Origin: Streptomyces lateritius
GTDB lineage: Bacteria > Actinomycetota > Actinomycetes > Streptomycetales > Streptomycetaceae
NCBI RefSeq assembly: GCF_014649715.1
Contig: NZ_BMTO01000001.1
Location: 290,664-354,326, forward strand
Length of the DNA stretch: 63,663 nt
Direction: 5' to 3'
Position numbers and translations under genes: made by a program. Every line of letters starts with the position of its first letter. Within the stretch, counting starts at the first letter, position 1. Of this stretch, positions 42,543 to 52,291 are shown in pieces. A model generated the notes under the pieces. It was given only the letters and a program-made list of their open reading frames with translations. It did not search any database and was not told the origin of the DNA.

Positions 42543-44465
42543 CTAGACCAGCACCCCCGCGAGCAGGGACGCCGTCAGCGCCGCCCCGTCCATCGTCAGC
42601 ACCGACTCGGGGTGGAACTGGACGCCTGCGAAGCCCGGCCCGCGCAGCGCGTGGACCTCGCCCGTCTCCGCGTCCCGGCTCACCTCGATCCGGTGGAGCG
42701 CCAGCTCGGTGGCCGCCCGGTCGTCACAGCGGGCCGTGAAGCTGTTGTAGAAACCGACGGTCTGCGGCTGCCCGAAGAGATCGATCCGCACTTGCGCCCC
42801 CTGGAACGGAGTCCGCTTGCGGACGATCTCCAGGCCGAGTTCGGCCGCGATCAGCTCGTGGCCCAGACAGACGCCCAGAAGGCGGGGGCGGCCCATGGGA
42901 CCTCGATGAGGGGCGGTGGTCGGGCGACGGGTGGGGCCGTGCCGGTGGCCGCGCACCAGGTCGGCGGTGAGCCCGCGCAGGAAACGCATCTTCGGGTCGG
43001 CCGCGTCCCCCGGATCGCCCGGTCCCGGACCGAGCACCACCGGGCCGTCGTGGCCGAGCGCGAACTCCCGCAAGCCCGGCTCGTCGTAACGGACGACCGA
43101 CACCTCCAGACCCGAGGAGCGCAGCAGGTGCGCGAGCATCGCCGTGAAAGTGTCCTCCGCGTCGATCACCAGGGCGTGTCCGGTCAGCTCCGCCGACCGG
43201 ACCTGCATCTTCAGCCAGAACGGCGCCAGGCCGGCCCGCCGGGCGTCCAGCGCCGCCCGCACCCGCGGGTCGTCGGCCAGGCGTGGCGCGCGGGGCGACT
43301 CGTCGCGCGGCCGCCCGGGGCGTACGCCGAGCGCCGCGAGGATCCCCGCCGCCTTGGCGTGGGTCTCGGCGACCTCGCCGGCCGGATCGGAACGGCGGAC
43401 GAGGGTCGCGCCGACCGGCACCCGCAGGTGTCCCTCCGCCGAGATGTCGGCGGTCCGGATCAGGATGGGGGAATCCAGCGTCTGGGCGCCGTTCTCGTCC
43501 CGGCCGATCAGCGCCAGCGCCCCCGCGTAGTACCCCCGGCCGCCGGTCTCGTGGCGCTCGATGACCCGGCACGCGTTCTGCACGGGTGAGCCGGTGACCG
43601 TCGCCGCGAACATCGTCTCCCGCAGCACCTCCCGCACGTCCAGGGACGAACGGCCGCGCAGCTCGTACTCGGTGTGCGCGAGGTGCGCCATCTCCTTGAG
43701 CCGCGGCCCGATCACCACGCCGCCCATGTCGCCGACCGTGCACATCATCTTGAGCTCCTCGTCGACCACCATGGAGAGCTCCTCCGTCTCCTTGCGGTCG
43801 GCGAGGAAGGCCAGCAGGTCCTCGGGGGTCGGCGCGGCGCCGGCCGGGTAGCGGTACGTCCCGCTGATCGGGTTCATCACGACCGTCCCCCCGGACATCC
43901 GGACGTGCACCTCGGGGCTCGCCCCCACGAGCGTGCGGTCCCCGGTGTGGACGACGAAGGTCCAGTACGCCCCCCGCTCGCCGGCGAGCAGCCGCCGGAA
44001 CAGCGCCAGCGCGTCGGCGCGCCCGAAACCCGGGATCTCGCCCCTGTAGGTGCGGCGGATGACGAAGTTGGCGCCCTCGCCCGAGCCGATCTCCTCGTCG
44101 ACGACGCGCCGCACGGTCTCGGCGTACGCCTCGTCGGACACGTCGAACCCGCGCCCCTCCACCCGTACGTCATGGGTGGGCAGCTGCTCCATCGCGGAGG
44201 CGAGCGGCAGCTCGTACGTCTCCTCGGCGACCAGGACGGAGAGCGGGGTGCCGTCGTCGCGGACGTCGAAGCCGCGCTCGCGGATCTGCCGGAAGGGCAC
44301 GAGGGCGAGGGTCGGCAGCGCGCCGACGGGCAGACCGGCGAGCCGCTCGGCCTCGTGGACCGAGCCGATCAGCACCTCGACGGTGTCGTGGTCCCGGCCC
44401 GGAGTGCGTCTGCGGAGCAGGGCGAAAGGCGGGCAGGAGTCGTCCAGGAGACGGGAGAGGTCCAT
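42543..44465 (-). CDS. trpEG: Fused anthranilate synthase (TrpE and TrpG domains)
   Basis: The 640-residue protein joins a chorismate-binding domain (about residues 1-390; MNPISGTYRYP, ELSMVVDEELKMM, ATVTGSPVQNACRVIERHE) to a class I glutamine amidotransferase (about 425-640; VVLGPGPGD, nucleophile C533 in GVCLGHE, and GVQFHPES with the catalytic His and Glu). It makes anthranilate from chorismate and glutamine, the first step to tryptophan. Control by attenuation is visible: a 22-codon leader with three Trp codons and a terminator hairpin precede it. The layout resembles PhzE-type fused proteins, but the Trp leader supports a primary-metabolism role. Confidence 0.93.
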   Translation of the reverse strand: MDLSRLLDDSCPPFALLRRRTPGRDHDTVEVLIGSVHEAERLAGLPVGALPTLALVPFRQIRERGFDVRDDGTPLSVLVAEETYELPLASAMEQLPTHDVRVEGRGFDVSDEAYAETVRRVVDEEIGSGEGANFVIRRTYRGEIPGFGRADALALFRRLLAGERGAYWTFVVHTGDRTLVGASPEVHVRMSGGTVVMNPISGTYRYPAGAAPTPEDLLAFLADRKETEELSMVVDEELKMMCTVGDMGGVVIGPRLKEMAHLAHTEYELRGRSSLDVREVLRETMFAATVTGSPVQNACRVIERHETGGRGYYAGALALIGRDENGAQTLDSPILIRTADISAEGHLRVPVGATLVRRSDPAGEVAETHAKAAGILAALGVRPGRPRDESPRAPRLADDPRVRAALDARRAGLAPFWLKMQVRSAELTGHALVIDAEDTFTAMLAHLLRSSGLEVSVVRYDEPGLREFALGHDGPVVLGPGPGDPGDAADPKMRFLRGLTADLVRGHRHGPTRRPTTAPHRGPMGRPRLLGVCLGHELIAAELGLEIVRKRTPFQGAQVRIDLFGQPQTVGFYNSFTARCDDRAATELALHRIEVSRDAETGEVHALRGPGFAGVQFHPESVLTMDGAALTASLLAGVLV

Positions 44466-44516
44466 GTGGTTGCGTCGTTCCTTCCGGGAGGGAGAGGAAC
44501 GGCCCCGGGTACGAGA

Positions 44517-44540
44517 AAGGCCGCCCCTCGGGCGGCCTTC
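44517..44540 (-). terminator. Attenuator terminator of the trp leader
   Basis: On the minus strand AAGGCCGCCC and GGGCGGCCTT (44530-44539 and 44517-44526) form a 10-base stem followed by TCTCGT. It lies between the leader peptide gene and trpEG, where ribosome stalling at the Trp codons could prevent its formation. Confidence 0.75.
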
Positions 44541-44561
44541 GCGTGTTCGGTGTACGCGCAG

Positions 44562-44630
44562 TCAGTGGGCCGCCGGATGAGCGGTCCACCACCAGTTCTG
44601 GGTCGAAAGCTGGGTCAGGTGCGCGAACAT
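44562..44630 (-). CDS. trpL: Tryptophan attenuation leader peptide
   Basis: The 22-residue reading frame MFAHLTQLSTQNWWWTAHPA(AH) has three consecutive Trp codons, the mark of a ribosome-stalling leader. It starts at 44630 on the minus strand. A -10-like TAGAGT (44637-44642) ends six bases before the ATG, so the transcript probably begins at the start codon (leaderless). The terminator hairpin at 44517-44540 and then trpEG follow. When Trp-tRNA is scarce the ribosome would stall at the three Trp codons and let transcription go on. Confidence 0.9.
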   Translation of the reverse strand: MFAHLTQLSTQNWWWTAHPAAH

Positions 44631-44662
44631 GCCCGCACTCTAACCCAGCGGGACACGCGAAC

Positions 44663-44702
44663 GGGGCCCGGTTCACACCGTGGACGGTGCGAGCCGGGCC
44701 CC
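44663..44702 (-). terminator. Terminator hairpin after the amidase gene
   Basis: GGGGCCCGG (44663-44671) pairs with CCGGGCCCC (44694-44702), with a further inner ACCGT/ACGGT pair. It lies just downstream of the amidase stop (44729) on the minus strand and just upstream of the trpL promoter. Confidence 0.7.
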
Positions 44703-44728
44703 GAGAGGCACAGCGGAGGGTCAGCGGA

Positions 44729-47515
44729 TCAGAAGATCATGTTGTAGATCTGCCAGCCGCTGCCGACCTGGATGCGCGGCGGGAACGGAGCGGTGGCGTT
44801 GCCACTGCCCGTGTACAGCCAGAGCGCACCGGAGCCGTCGCGCGCGATCACGTCCACCCGGCCGTCACGGTTGAGGTCGCTCGGGCCGAGGATCGTGTTG
44901 TACGTCTGCCAGCCCGTGCCGATCTTGACCCGCGGGCCGAACGGCTTGGCCGCGACGCCGGTGCCGTTGTACAGCCAGAGCGCGCCGGCCGTGTCGCGGC
45001 CCATGAGGTCGGGCTTGCCGTCACCGGTGAGGTCACCGGTGCTGATGATCATGTTGTACGTCTGCCAGCCGGTGCCGACCTGCAGGCGCGGCCCGAGCGG
45101 GGCGCTCGGGTTGCCGGTGCCGGGGTACAGCCAGAGCACACCGGACGGCTCGCGCCCGATCACATCGGGCTTGCCGTCGCCGGTCTGGTCCCGCACGCCG
45201 ACGATCTGGTTGAAGACGCCCCACCCGGTGCCGGCCTTCACCCGCGCCTTGAAGGGCGCGGAGGGGTTGCCGCTGGCCGAGTAGTACCAGAGCGCACCGG
45301 AGGGTTCCCGGGCGATGACGTCACCGGTGCCGTCGGCCCGGAGGGCGGTCAGCGGCGTGACGAGGTTGTACGCGTTCCATCCACTGCCGATCCGGTAGCG
45401 GTTCAGGAAGGGCGCGGACGCCGTGCCGGTGCCCTGGTACTGCCAGAGGACGCCGGAGGAGTCACGGGCGATGAGGTTGTAGCGGTTGGTGGCGGTGACG
45501 GGAGCCGCCCCGGCGACCTCGTCGACCTCGGAGGCCTTCACCCACGCCATGCGGTGGTTGTACCGGATCGGTATGTACAGGTCGTTGCCGACGACGTTCT
45601 TCTGGCTGCTTCCGAACCAGTCGTCGCCCGCCACGGCGGGGCCGGCCTTCACGTACCCCTGGCCTGCGGGGATCTTGTACTTCGTGAGGTAGGCGCCCGC
45701 GTCCGACGGCGGGGTCTGACCGGCCGCGGTGTAGGCGGAGGTTTCCGGGAAGGAGCGTCCGTAGACCTTGACCGTCACTCCGGCCTTGGCCTTGACCATG
45801 GTCGGGGAGACGGTGACCGGTGCCGTGTACTGGCCGCCGGGGTTGTAGAACCAGGCCTTCTGTCCGCCGTACCAGATCGCCGTCCAGTTGGTCCGGGCCT
45901 CGGCGACGACGTAGGTACCGCCCGCGCGGACCTTGTTGCCCCAGTTCGGACCGTCACTCCACAGCACGTTGGGGATGTACGGGTCCTTGATGGGCGTCGC
46001 GGTCGACGCGGTGGTGTACAGGTAGCCGAAGTTCGCCGGCTGCTTGGCGACGGTGTTGCCGCCGTACGTGATCGTGGGCTGGTTCGCCGTGGTGAACGGA
46101 GGCACGACACGGACCAGCTGACCCGCCTGAAGCAGACCGCCCGCGCCTTCGGCGCCGGTCGGAGCGCCCATCAGCGACATGTAGTGGTTCCAGTCCCAGA
46201 ACGGGCCCGCGTCCCAGTGCATGCCGGCGACCTTGGAGTCGCTGTATCCCGACACCTCGTCGTGGCCGATGATGTGCTCGCGGTCCAGCGGGATGCCGTA
46301 CTTGGCCGCCAGGAACTTCACCAGGGCCGCGGAGGACTCGTACTGCGGCTCGGTGTACCAGCTGCCCGACTTGATGGCGTAGCCCTCGTGCTCCACGCCG
46401 ATGGCGTGCGAGTTCGTGGTCCAGTTGCCCGCGTGCCACGCGATGTTCTTGTTCTCGACCATCTGGGTGACCAGACCGTCCGAGGCGCGGATCAGGTAGT
46501 GCGCGCTGCCCTTGGCCGTCGCGCTCTGGAAGGTGGCGATGGTGCCGGCGTAGCTGCCCTCGGTGTCGTGGATGACGATCTGGCGGATGTCGACGCCGCC
46601 GGCGGGACGAGGGGCGAGCGTGTAATTGCGCTGCCCGGTGCTCGGGACCTCGGCCGGGATGTAGTTGCAGGTCAGACTGGACGGGCACTCGGGCGTCGGC
46701 GTCGCGGTCGTGGCGGCGAAGGTGGCGGCCAGCGGCACGTTCGACGGCTTGACCGGTTCCACCGTCGGGTCCGCCGGCAGGACGACCTGCTCGCCGTCGG
46801 TGGTGAGCTCCCGCTCGCCCGTCTTGATCGACTCGAAGACACGCTTCGCGAAGAGGTCGGCGCCCTTCTTGTCCGGTGCCTGGCTGTAGCGCGCGACGGC
46901 CGGGTACCAGGCACCGGCCTCGTCCGGCAGGCTGCCCGTGGCCTGCTTCTGGTACTCGGCGAGCAGCGCCGCGCCGGCGCGGATGCTCTCCGCGGTGTCG
47001 TTCTTCAGGGAGTCCGCGGAGCCGTCGATCAGCTCGGCGGCCTTGTCCAGGGTGTGCAGTCGCGGGTCGTCGGTGTCGACGGTCTCCTTGGGCAGGTCGC
47101 GCAGCGCCTTGGCCGCGTCGAAGGTCTTCTCGATCTCCTCCTTGCCGCTGGCGTTGAGGTGAGCGAGGCGCTCCTTGTCCTCGTGCACCTCGACGTCCCC
47201 GGGGTCGACGTCCGTCAGACCCATGACGTTGTACGCGCCTGTGACGCTCGGCTCGCCGTCGTGCGACTCCCACCGCGTCTGCCGGTACGAGACCGCCATC
47301 AGCACGCTCTGCGGTACGTCGAACTCCCGCGCCGCCTCCGCGAACTGCGACTGGAGAGAAGCGTTTCCGCCGTTCTTGCCGTCCTCGGATCCCAGTACAC
47401 CGGGCGACGCCACCGCGATGGTGCCGATCGTGGCGGTGGCGACGACGGCCGCCGCCGCCCCGTAAAGCAGCCGTCGTTTCTTGCGATCCCTGCGGTGCCC
47501 TTGACTCACGCCCAC
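44729..47515 (-). CDS. Secreted N-acetylmuramoyl-L-alanine amidase with C-terminal VCBS/FG-GAP-like repeats
   Basis: The 928-residue protein has a basic N-terminus and signal segment (about residues 1-42), a helical transglycosylase-like region (about 50-230), and an Amidase_2 domain (about 300-450) with zinc-binding histidines in IVIHDTEGSY and IIGHDEVSGYSD. A middle domain follows. The tail (from about 683) has five repeats of about 48 residues built on VIxREPSGxLWLYxGTGN...VGTGWxxYN, which should fold as a beta-propeller-like binding module. It would remodel peptidoglycan outside the cell. It is divergent from DAHP synthase. Confidence 0.9.
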   Translation of the reverse strand: MGVSQGHRRDRKKRRLLYGAAAAVVATATIGTIAVASPGVLGSEDGKNGGNASLQSQFAEAAREFDVPQSVLMAVSYRQTRWESHDGEPSVTGAYNVMGLTDVDPGDVEVHEDKERLAHLNASGKEEIEKTFDAAKALRDLPKETVDTDDPRLHTLDKAAELIDGSADSLKNDTAESIRAGAALLAEYQKQATGSLPDEAGAWYPAVARYSQAPDKKGADLFAKRVFESIKTGERELTTDGEQVVLPADPTVEPVKPSNVPLAATFAATTATPTPECPSSLTCNYIPAEVPSTGQRNYTLAPRPAGGVDIRQIVIHDTEGSYAGTIATFQSATAKGSAHYLIRASDGLVTQMVENKNIAWHAGNWTTNSHAIGVEHEGYAIKSGSWYTEPQYESSAALVKFLAAKYGIPLDREHIIGHDEVSGYSDSKVAGMHWDAGPFWDWNHYMSLMGAPTGAEGAGGLLQAGQLVRVVPPFTTANQPTITYGGNTVAKQPANFGYLYTTASTATPIKDPYIPNVLWSDGPNWGNKVRAGGTYVVAEARTNWTAIWYGGQKAWFYNPGGQYTAPVTVSPTMVKAKAGVTVKVYGRSFPETSAYTAAGQTPPSDAGAYLTKYKIPAGQGYVKAGPAVAGDDWFGSSQKNVVGNDLYIPIRYNHRMAWVKASEVDEVAGAAPVTATNRYNLIARDSSGVLWQYQGTGTASAPFLNRYRIGSGWNAYNLVTPLTALRADGTGDVIAREPSGALWYYSASGNPSAPFKARVKAGTGWGVFNQIVGVRDQTGDGKPDVIGREPSGVLWLYPGTGNPSAPLGPRLQVGTGWQTYNMIISTGDLTGDGKPDLMGRDTAGALWLYNGTGVAAKPFGPRVKIGTGWQTYNTILGPSDLNRDGRVDVIARDGSGALWLYTGSGNATAPFPPRIQVGSGWQIYNMIF

Positions 47516-47552
47516 CCCTGCTGATTCGTTTTTGTTCGTCTGTGACGTTTAA

Positions 47553-49022
<1,470 letters not shown>

Positions 49023-49054
49023 CCGACGCGATCAGTAGGTGGCTTCCTACGACA

Positions 49055-49087
49055 GTGGGGCGCGGATCGATGTGATCCGCGCCCCAC
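49055..49087 (+). terminator. Terminator hairpin after aroG
   Basis: GTGGGGCGCGGATC (49055-49068) pairs perfectly with GATCCGCGCCCCAC (49074-49087) around a five-base loop, 33 bases after the stop. The U-tract is absent, as is common in Streptomyces. Confidence 0.7.
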
Positions 49088-49125
49088 CGTCATGTCCAGG
49101 GCTTTTGGGCGCCACGCTCGCCGGG

Positions 49126-49144
49126 TAAGGTTAGGTTAGCCTTA
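49126..49144. promoter_or_regulatory. Iron box (DmdR1/IdeR/DtxR-type operator) upstream of bfd
   Basis: TAAGGTTAGGTTAGCCTTA matches the DtxR-family consensus (TWAGGTWAGSCTWACCTWA) at 17 of 19 positions. It lies 25 bases upstream of the bfd start, over the expected -10 region, so iron-loaded regulator would repress bfd. Confidence 0.8.
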
Positions 49145-49169
49145 TCGATCTCGGCGGGAGGTGAACCGC

Positions 49170-49421
49170 GTGTACGTCTGCTCATGCTTCGGTGTCACGG
49201 AGAAGCAGGTCAAGGACCACGCGGACGCGGGTGCGTGCACGCCCCGCCAGATCGCCTCGGCATGCAAGGCCGGCACGGACTGCGGTTCGTGCGTGCGGCG
49301 CATCCAGGCCATCCTCGGGCGCGGCAACTGCCCTCGGCGGGAGCTTCTGGACCAGGGCGTGCCGGCCCTGACGGCCGAGCTCGCCGCCGCTCCTGACGAA
49401 CGGCTCTCCGAAGCCGCCTAG
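49170..49421 (+). CDS. bfd: Bacterioferritin-associated ferredoxin, [2Fe-2S]
   Basis: The 83-residue protein has the BFD-like [2Fe-2S] pattern: C4 and C6 in VCSCFGV, and C38 and C41 in CGSC. It donates electrons to bacterioferritin to release stored iron. The GTG at 49170 is preferred: GGGAGGTGA stands five bases upstream. The GTG at 49161 is too close to that site. The iron box upstream predicts expression under iron limitation, and bfr lies head-to-head downstream. Confidence 0.9.
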   Translation: MYVCSCFGVTEKQVKDHADAGACTPRQIASACKAGTDCGSCVRRIQAILGRGNCPRRELLDQGVPALTAELAAAPDERLSEAA

Positions 49422-49454
49422 GGCCTAGGCCCGCCCGGAAGCCGTCCCGCTTCC

Positions 49455-49931
49455 CTAGCTGGGCTGCTCGATCAGCGTCGAGATGTAGAGCGCCTCACCG
49501 AGGTTCTCGATCAGTTCCAGCTGGGTGTCGAGGTAGTCGATGTGGTGCTCCTCGTCGGCGAGGATCTCCTCGAAGAGGTTGGCCGAGGTGATGTCGCCCT
49601 TGGCGCGCATGACCTCGATCCCGCGCTTGAGGCGGTCGATCGCCTCGACCTCCACCTGGCGGTCCGCCTGGAACATCTCGGTGATCGTCTGGCCGACCCG
49701 TACGTGGAAGAGCCGCTGGTAATTGGGCAGGCCGTCCAGCATCAGGATGCGCTCGGTGAGCTTGTCCGCGTGCTTCATCTCGTCGATGGACTCTTCGCGG
49801 GTGTACTTGGCGAGCTTGGACCAACCCTTGTTGTCCTGGATGCGGTAGTGCAGCCAGTACTGGTTGATGGCCGTCAGCTCGCCGGTCAGCTGCTCGTTGA
49901 GGAACTCGAGGACCTCGGGGTCGCCCTGCAT
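49455..49931 (-). CDS. bfr: Bacterioferritin
   Basis: The 158-residue subunit forms a 24-mer that stores iron. All ferroxidase ligands are present with standard numbering: E18, E51, H54, E94, E127 and H130, and the heme ligand M52. The start is the ATG at 49931, with GGAAGGAG upstream; this numbering matches the family exactly. It converges on bfd. No clear iron box was seen upstream. Confidence 0.95.
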   Translation of the reverse strand: MQGDPEVLEFLNEQLTGELTAINQYWLHYRIQDNKGWSKLAKYTREESIDEMKHADKLTERILMLDGLPNYQRLFHVRVGQTITEMFQADRQVEVEAIDRLKRGIEVMRAKGDITSANLFEEILADEEHHIDYLDTQLELIENLGEALYISTLIEQPS

Positions 49932-50107
49932 CGCAGAGGCTCCTTCCACGTATGTCTACGCCGTGACTGGGCAGGATGGCCGCATCCTCGCACCACGGAT
50001 GGGGGTCGTCCAGTAAGTGCAGGCTTAGTGGGACTTGCCCCGAATCCGGCAGGGGTGGGAGGTTGCCTGGTCATGACCACCCCTCGCCGTCTGTCACCAT
50101 GGATGAC

Positions 50108-50740
50108 ATGGGTCAGCCGGAGAGCGGAGCACGCCGGGAAGCAGGACAGTCGGATCTTCCGCCGGGACAGCGGCTGCAGCGCGGCTGGCCGGTCACCCAT
50201 TACGGCCCCGTCCCCAAGTTCAAGCCCGACCGCTGGGAGTTCAGGGTCTTCGGGGCGACGGCGGACGGCGACAAGCGGTGCTGGAACCACGAGGAGTTCT
50301 CGGCCCTGCCGTTCTCCACGGTCGTGGCCGATCTGCACTGCGTCACGAAGTTCAGCATGCTCGGGGCCGAATGGGGTGGGGTACCCGCCCGGACGATCCT
50401 GGAGCTGGCCCCGCCGGCCGCCCATGTCACGCACGTGATGGTGTGGGCCGAGTACGGCTTCAGCGCCAACATGCGGCTCTCCGACTTCGCCTCGGAGCGC
50501 ACGATCTTCGCCACCCACAAGGACGGTGAGCTGCTCACCGCCGAGCACGGCTTCCCGCTCCGCCTCATCGTCCCCCATCTGTACGCCTGGAAGGGGCCGA
50601 AGTGGGTCCGGGGCGTGGAGTACATGACCGCCGATCGCCGCGGCTTCTGGGAGGAGCGCGGCTATCACAACATCGGCGATCCGTGGACGGAGCAGCGCTA
50701 CTCCTACCAGGAGGAGCCGGGGGACGGCCCGGAGCTCTGA
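50108..50740 (+). CDS. Sulfite oxidase-like (YedY/MsrP-type) molybdopterin oxidoreductase
   Basis: The 210-residue protein is a single Oxidored_molyb domain without the second sulfite-oxidase domain. The molybdenum-binding cysteine is in VADLHCVTKFS, and GFPLRLIVPHLYAWKGPKWV and RGFWEERGYHNIGDPW are family segments. There is no signal peptide, so it acts in the cytoplasm. Substrate unknown. The ATG at 50108 is chosen over 50099 because a -10-like CACCAT (50095-50100) ends seven bases before it, giving a leaderless transcript. It converges on the DUF4396 gene. Confidence 0.85.
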   Translation: MGQPESGARREAGQSDLPPGQRLQRGWPVTHYGPVPKFKPDRWEFRVFGATADGDKRCWNHEEFSALPFSTVVADLHCVTKFSMLGAEWGGVPARTILELAPPAAHVTHVMVWAEYGFSANMRLSDFASERTIFATHKDGELLTAEHGFPLRLIVPHLYAWKGPKWVRGVEYMTADRRGFWEERGYHNIGDPWTEQRYSYQEEPGDGPEL

Positions 50741-50754
50741 CCGTCCCGCCCGGC

Positions 50755-51354
50755 TCAGTGGTGGTACTGGTGGACCACCGCGTGGCCCTTGCCGCGGCCG
50801 ATCATCCACTTGTTGACCGGTGTGGTGATCACGAAGGCGACGAGGAAGGCGAAGGCGAGGGCGCCCCAGAAGAGCGCGTCCGTGAGGTGCGCGTCCATGG
50901 CCCCCGGCACCAGCAGCAGGACCCCGTTGTCGACGACCTCCATCACCGTGATGGAGAGGGTGTCGGCGGCGAGCGCGACCCCGACGGCCGCCTTCAGGGT
51001 CAGGCCGGCGCGGACGACCGCCCAGAAGGTCAGCGAGTAGCCGAAGAAGAAGGCCAGGACGATGGCGAGCACCATCGTCGGGGCGTTGCCCCAGCCGAGC
51101 GATGTGCCGATGACCATGCCGAGGACCTCGCCGATGGCGCATCCGGTGAGGCAGTGCAGCGTCGCCTTCGCGGCCATGGCCCAGCTGGCCTTGCCAGGGG
51201 TGTGCCCGTCATGGCCGCCGTGCCCCGCATGCGCCTCGTGGCCGCCGTGGGCGATGGTGTGCCCGTCATGGCCGCCGTGCCCCGCATGCGCCTCGTGGCC
51301 GCCGTGGGCGATGTGGTCGGAGTGCTGGTGGTGTGCGTGTGCCTCGTGCTGCAT
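50755..51354 (-). CDS. DUF4396 membrane protein with His-rich repeats, likely copper-regulated
   Basis: The 199-residue protein begins with about 50 residues rich in His, Gly and Asp, including two copies of the 19-residue unit IAHGGHEAHAGHGGHDGHT. About four membrane helices follow (LHCLTGCAIGEVLGMVIGT; LAIVLAFFFGYSLTF; and two more), as in DUF4396 proteins. The His-rich part would bind metal ions. A CsoR-type operator (51402-51418) precedes the gene, which points to copper. ATG at 51354 follows GGGGG; the TTG at 51366 is less likely. Transport or buffering is inferred only. Confidence 0.8.
   Translation of the reverse strand: MQHEAHAHHQHSDHIAHGGHEAHAGHGGHDGHTIAHGGHEAHAGHGGHDGHTPGKASWAMAAKATLHCLTGCAIGEVLGMVIGTSLGWGNAPTMVLAIVLAFFFGYSLTFWAVVRAGLTLKAAVGVALAADTLSITVMEVVDNGVLLLVPGAMDAHLTDALFWGALAFAFLVAFVITTPVNKWMIGRGKGHAVVHQYHH
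51201..51314. repeat. 57-base tandem repeat coding for the His-rich unit
   Basis: Unit 1 spans 51201-51257 and unit 2 spans 51258-51314, with one mismatch at the end. Each encodes one 19-residue His/Gly unit of the DUF4396 protein in frame. The near-identity at DNA level indicates a recent duplication. Confidence 0.85.
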
Positions 51355-51401
51355 GAGAGCCCCCAACGTCCGGTAGCGGTTCCTGCCTCACAGGAAACCG
51401 T

Positions 51402-51418
51402 ATACCCCCCAGGGGTAT
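51402..51418. promoter_or_regulatory. CsoR-type copper operator
   Basis: ATACCCC-CCA-GGGGTAT is a perfect inverted repeat with 7-base arms and matches the known G/C-tract style of CsoR sites. It lies 48 bases upstream of the DUF4396 start, in its promoter, on the side away from the endonuclease gene. Confidence 0.75.
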
Positions 51419-51433
51419 TCCTCAACGCGGATC

Positions 51434-52285
51434 TCAGCCTCTGAGCTTCTTCAGCCGCTCCACGTCCGCCGTGTGACCTTCCTTCCCGCCCGGAGTCTCG
51501 ATGACCAGCGGTACCCCGTCCGTCTCCGGGTGACGCATCAGCTCGCGGAACGGCTCCTCGCCGATGTGGCCGGCCCCGATGTTCGCGTGCCGGTCCTTGT
51601 GCGCGCCGACGACGTCCTTGGAGTCGTTGGCGTGGATCAGCTTCAGCCGCCCCTCGCCCACGGTCGCCACCAGCTCGTCGAGCGTTCCCGCCATCCCGCG
51701 GGGCGCGGCCAGATCGTGGCCCGCGGCGAAGATGTGGCACGTGTCGAGACATATGCCGAGCTTCGGGTGGCGGTCGAGCGCGTCGAAGTACGGGCCGAAG
51801 TCCTCGGCGCGCGAGCAGAGCGAGAAGCCCTGTCCGGCCGTCGACTCCAGCAGCAGGAACGGGTCGTCCGCGTGGGTCAGCTCGTCGAGCAGCGGCAGCA
51901 TCCGCTCCCGTACCTGCGTCAGCGCCTCCTCGCGGGGGCGGCCGCCGGTCGCCGAGCCGGTGTGCACCACGACGCCCCGGGCGCCGATCTCCCGGCCGCG
52001 CCGGAGCGAATGGCGCAGCGACTCCACCGACCTCTCGACGGTGGCCTCGGTGTGCGAGCCGAAGTTGATCAGGTACGGGGCGTGGACCCAGGCGGACAAG
52101 GACTCCGCCTCGCACGCGGCGCGGAACAGTTCGTCCTGCGCCGGACTGCCGACCGGGGTGGCCCAGCCGCGCGGATTGGCGACGAAGACCTGCACGGCCT
52201 CCGCGCCCAGCTCGCGGGCGTAGGCGAGACCGGTCGTGGCGAGGCCGCCGGCCACGGGGACATGGCCGCCGACGGGGTTGCGCAT
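51434..52285 (-). CDS. nfo: Endonuclease IV (AP endonuclease, TIM barrel)
   Basis: The 283-residue protein is an AP_endonuc_2 TIM-barrel nuclease for repair of abasic sites. Typical segments are VHAPYLINFGS, VVVHTGSATGG, LLLESTAGQG, ICLDTCHIFAAGHD, LIHANDSKDVVGAHKDRHANIG and PLVIETPGG, supplying the usual zinc-binding His, Glu and Asp residues. It follows the PASTA kinase gene on the same strand after six bases and is likely in one transcript with it. ATG at 52285. Confidence 0.92.
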   Translation of the reverse strand: MRNPVGGHVPVAGGLATTGLAYARELGAEAVQVFVANPRGWATPVGSPAQDELFRAACEAESLSAWVHAPYLINFGSHTEATVERSVESLRHSLRRGREIGARGVVVHTGSATGGRPREEALTQVRERMLPLLDELTHADDPFLLLESTAGQGFSLCSRAEDFGPYFDALDRHPKLGICLDTCHIFAAGHDLAAPRGMAGTLDELVATVGEGRLKLIHANDSKDVVGAHKDRHANIGAGHIGEEPFRELMRHPETDGVPLVIETPGGKEGHTADVERLKKLRG

Positions 52286-52291
52286 GAGTGC

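Noticed and set aside
42543..44465. Phenazine-type PhzE of a secondary metabolite cluster
   Set aside because: The Trp-rich leader peptide and attenuator ahead of it show tryptophan control, and no other secondary metabolism gene is close.
49995..50045. Possible iron box upstream of bfr
   Set aside because: The best stretch (around TAAGTGCAGGCTTAG) matches the consensus at only about 12 of 19 positions and has no symmetry.
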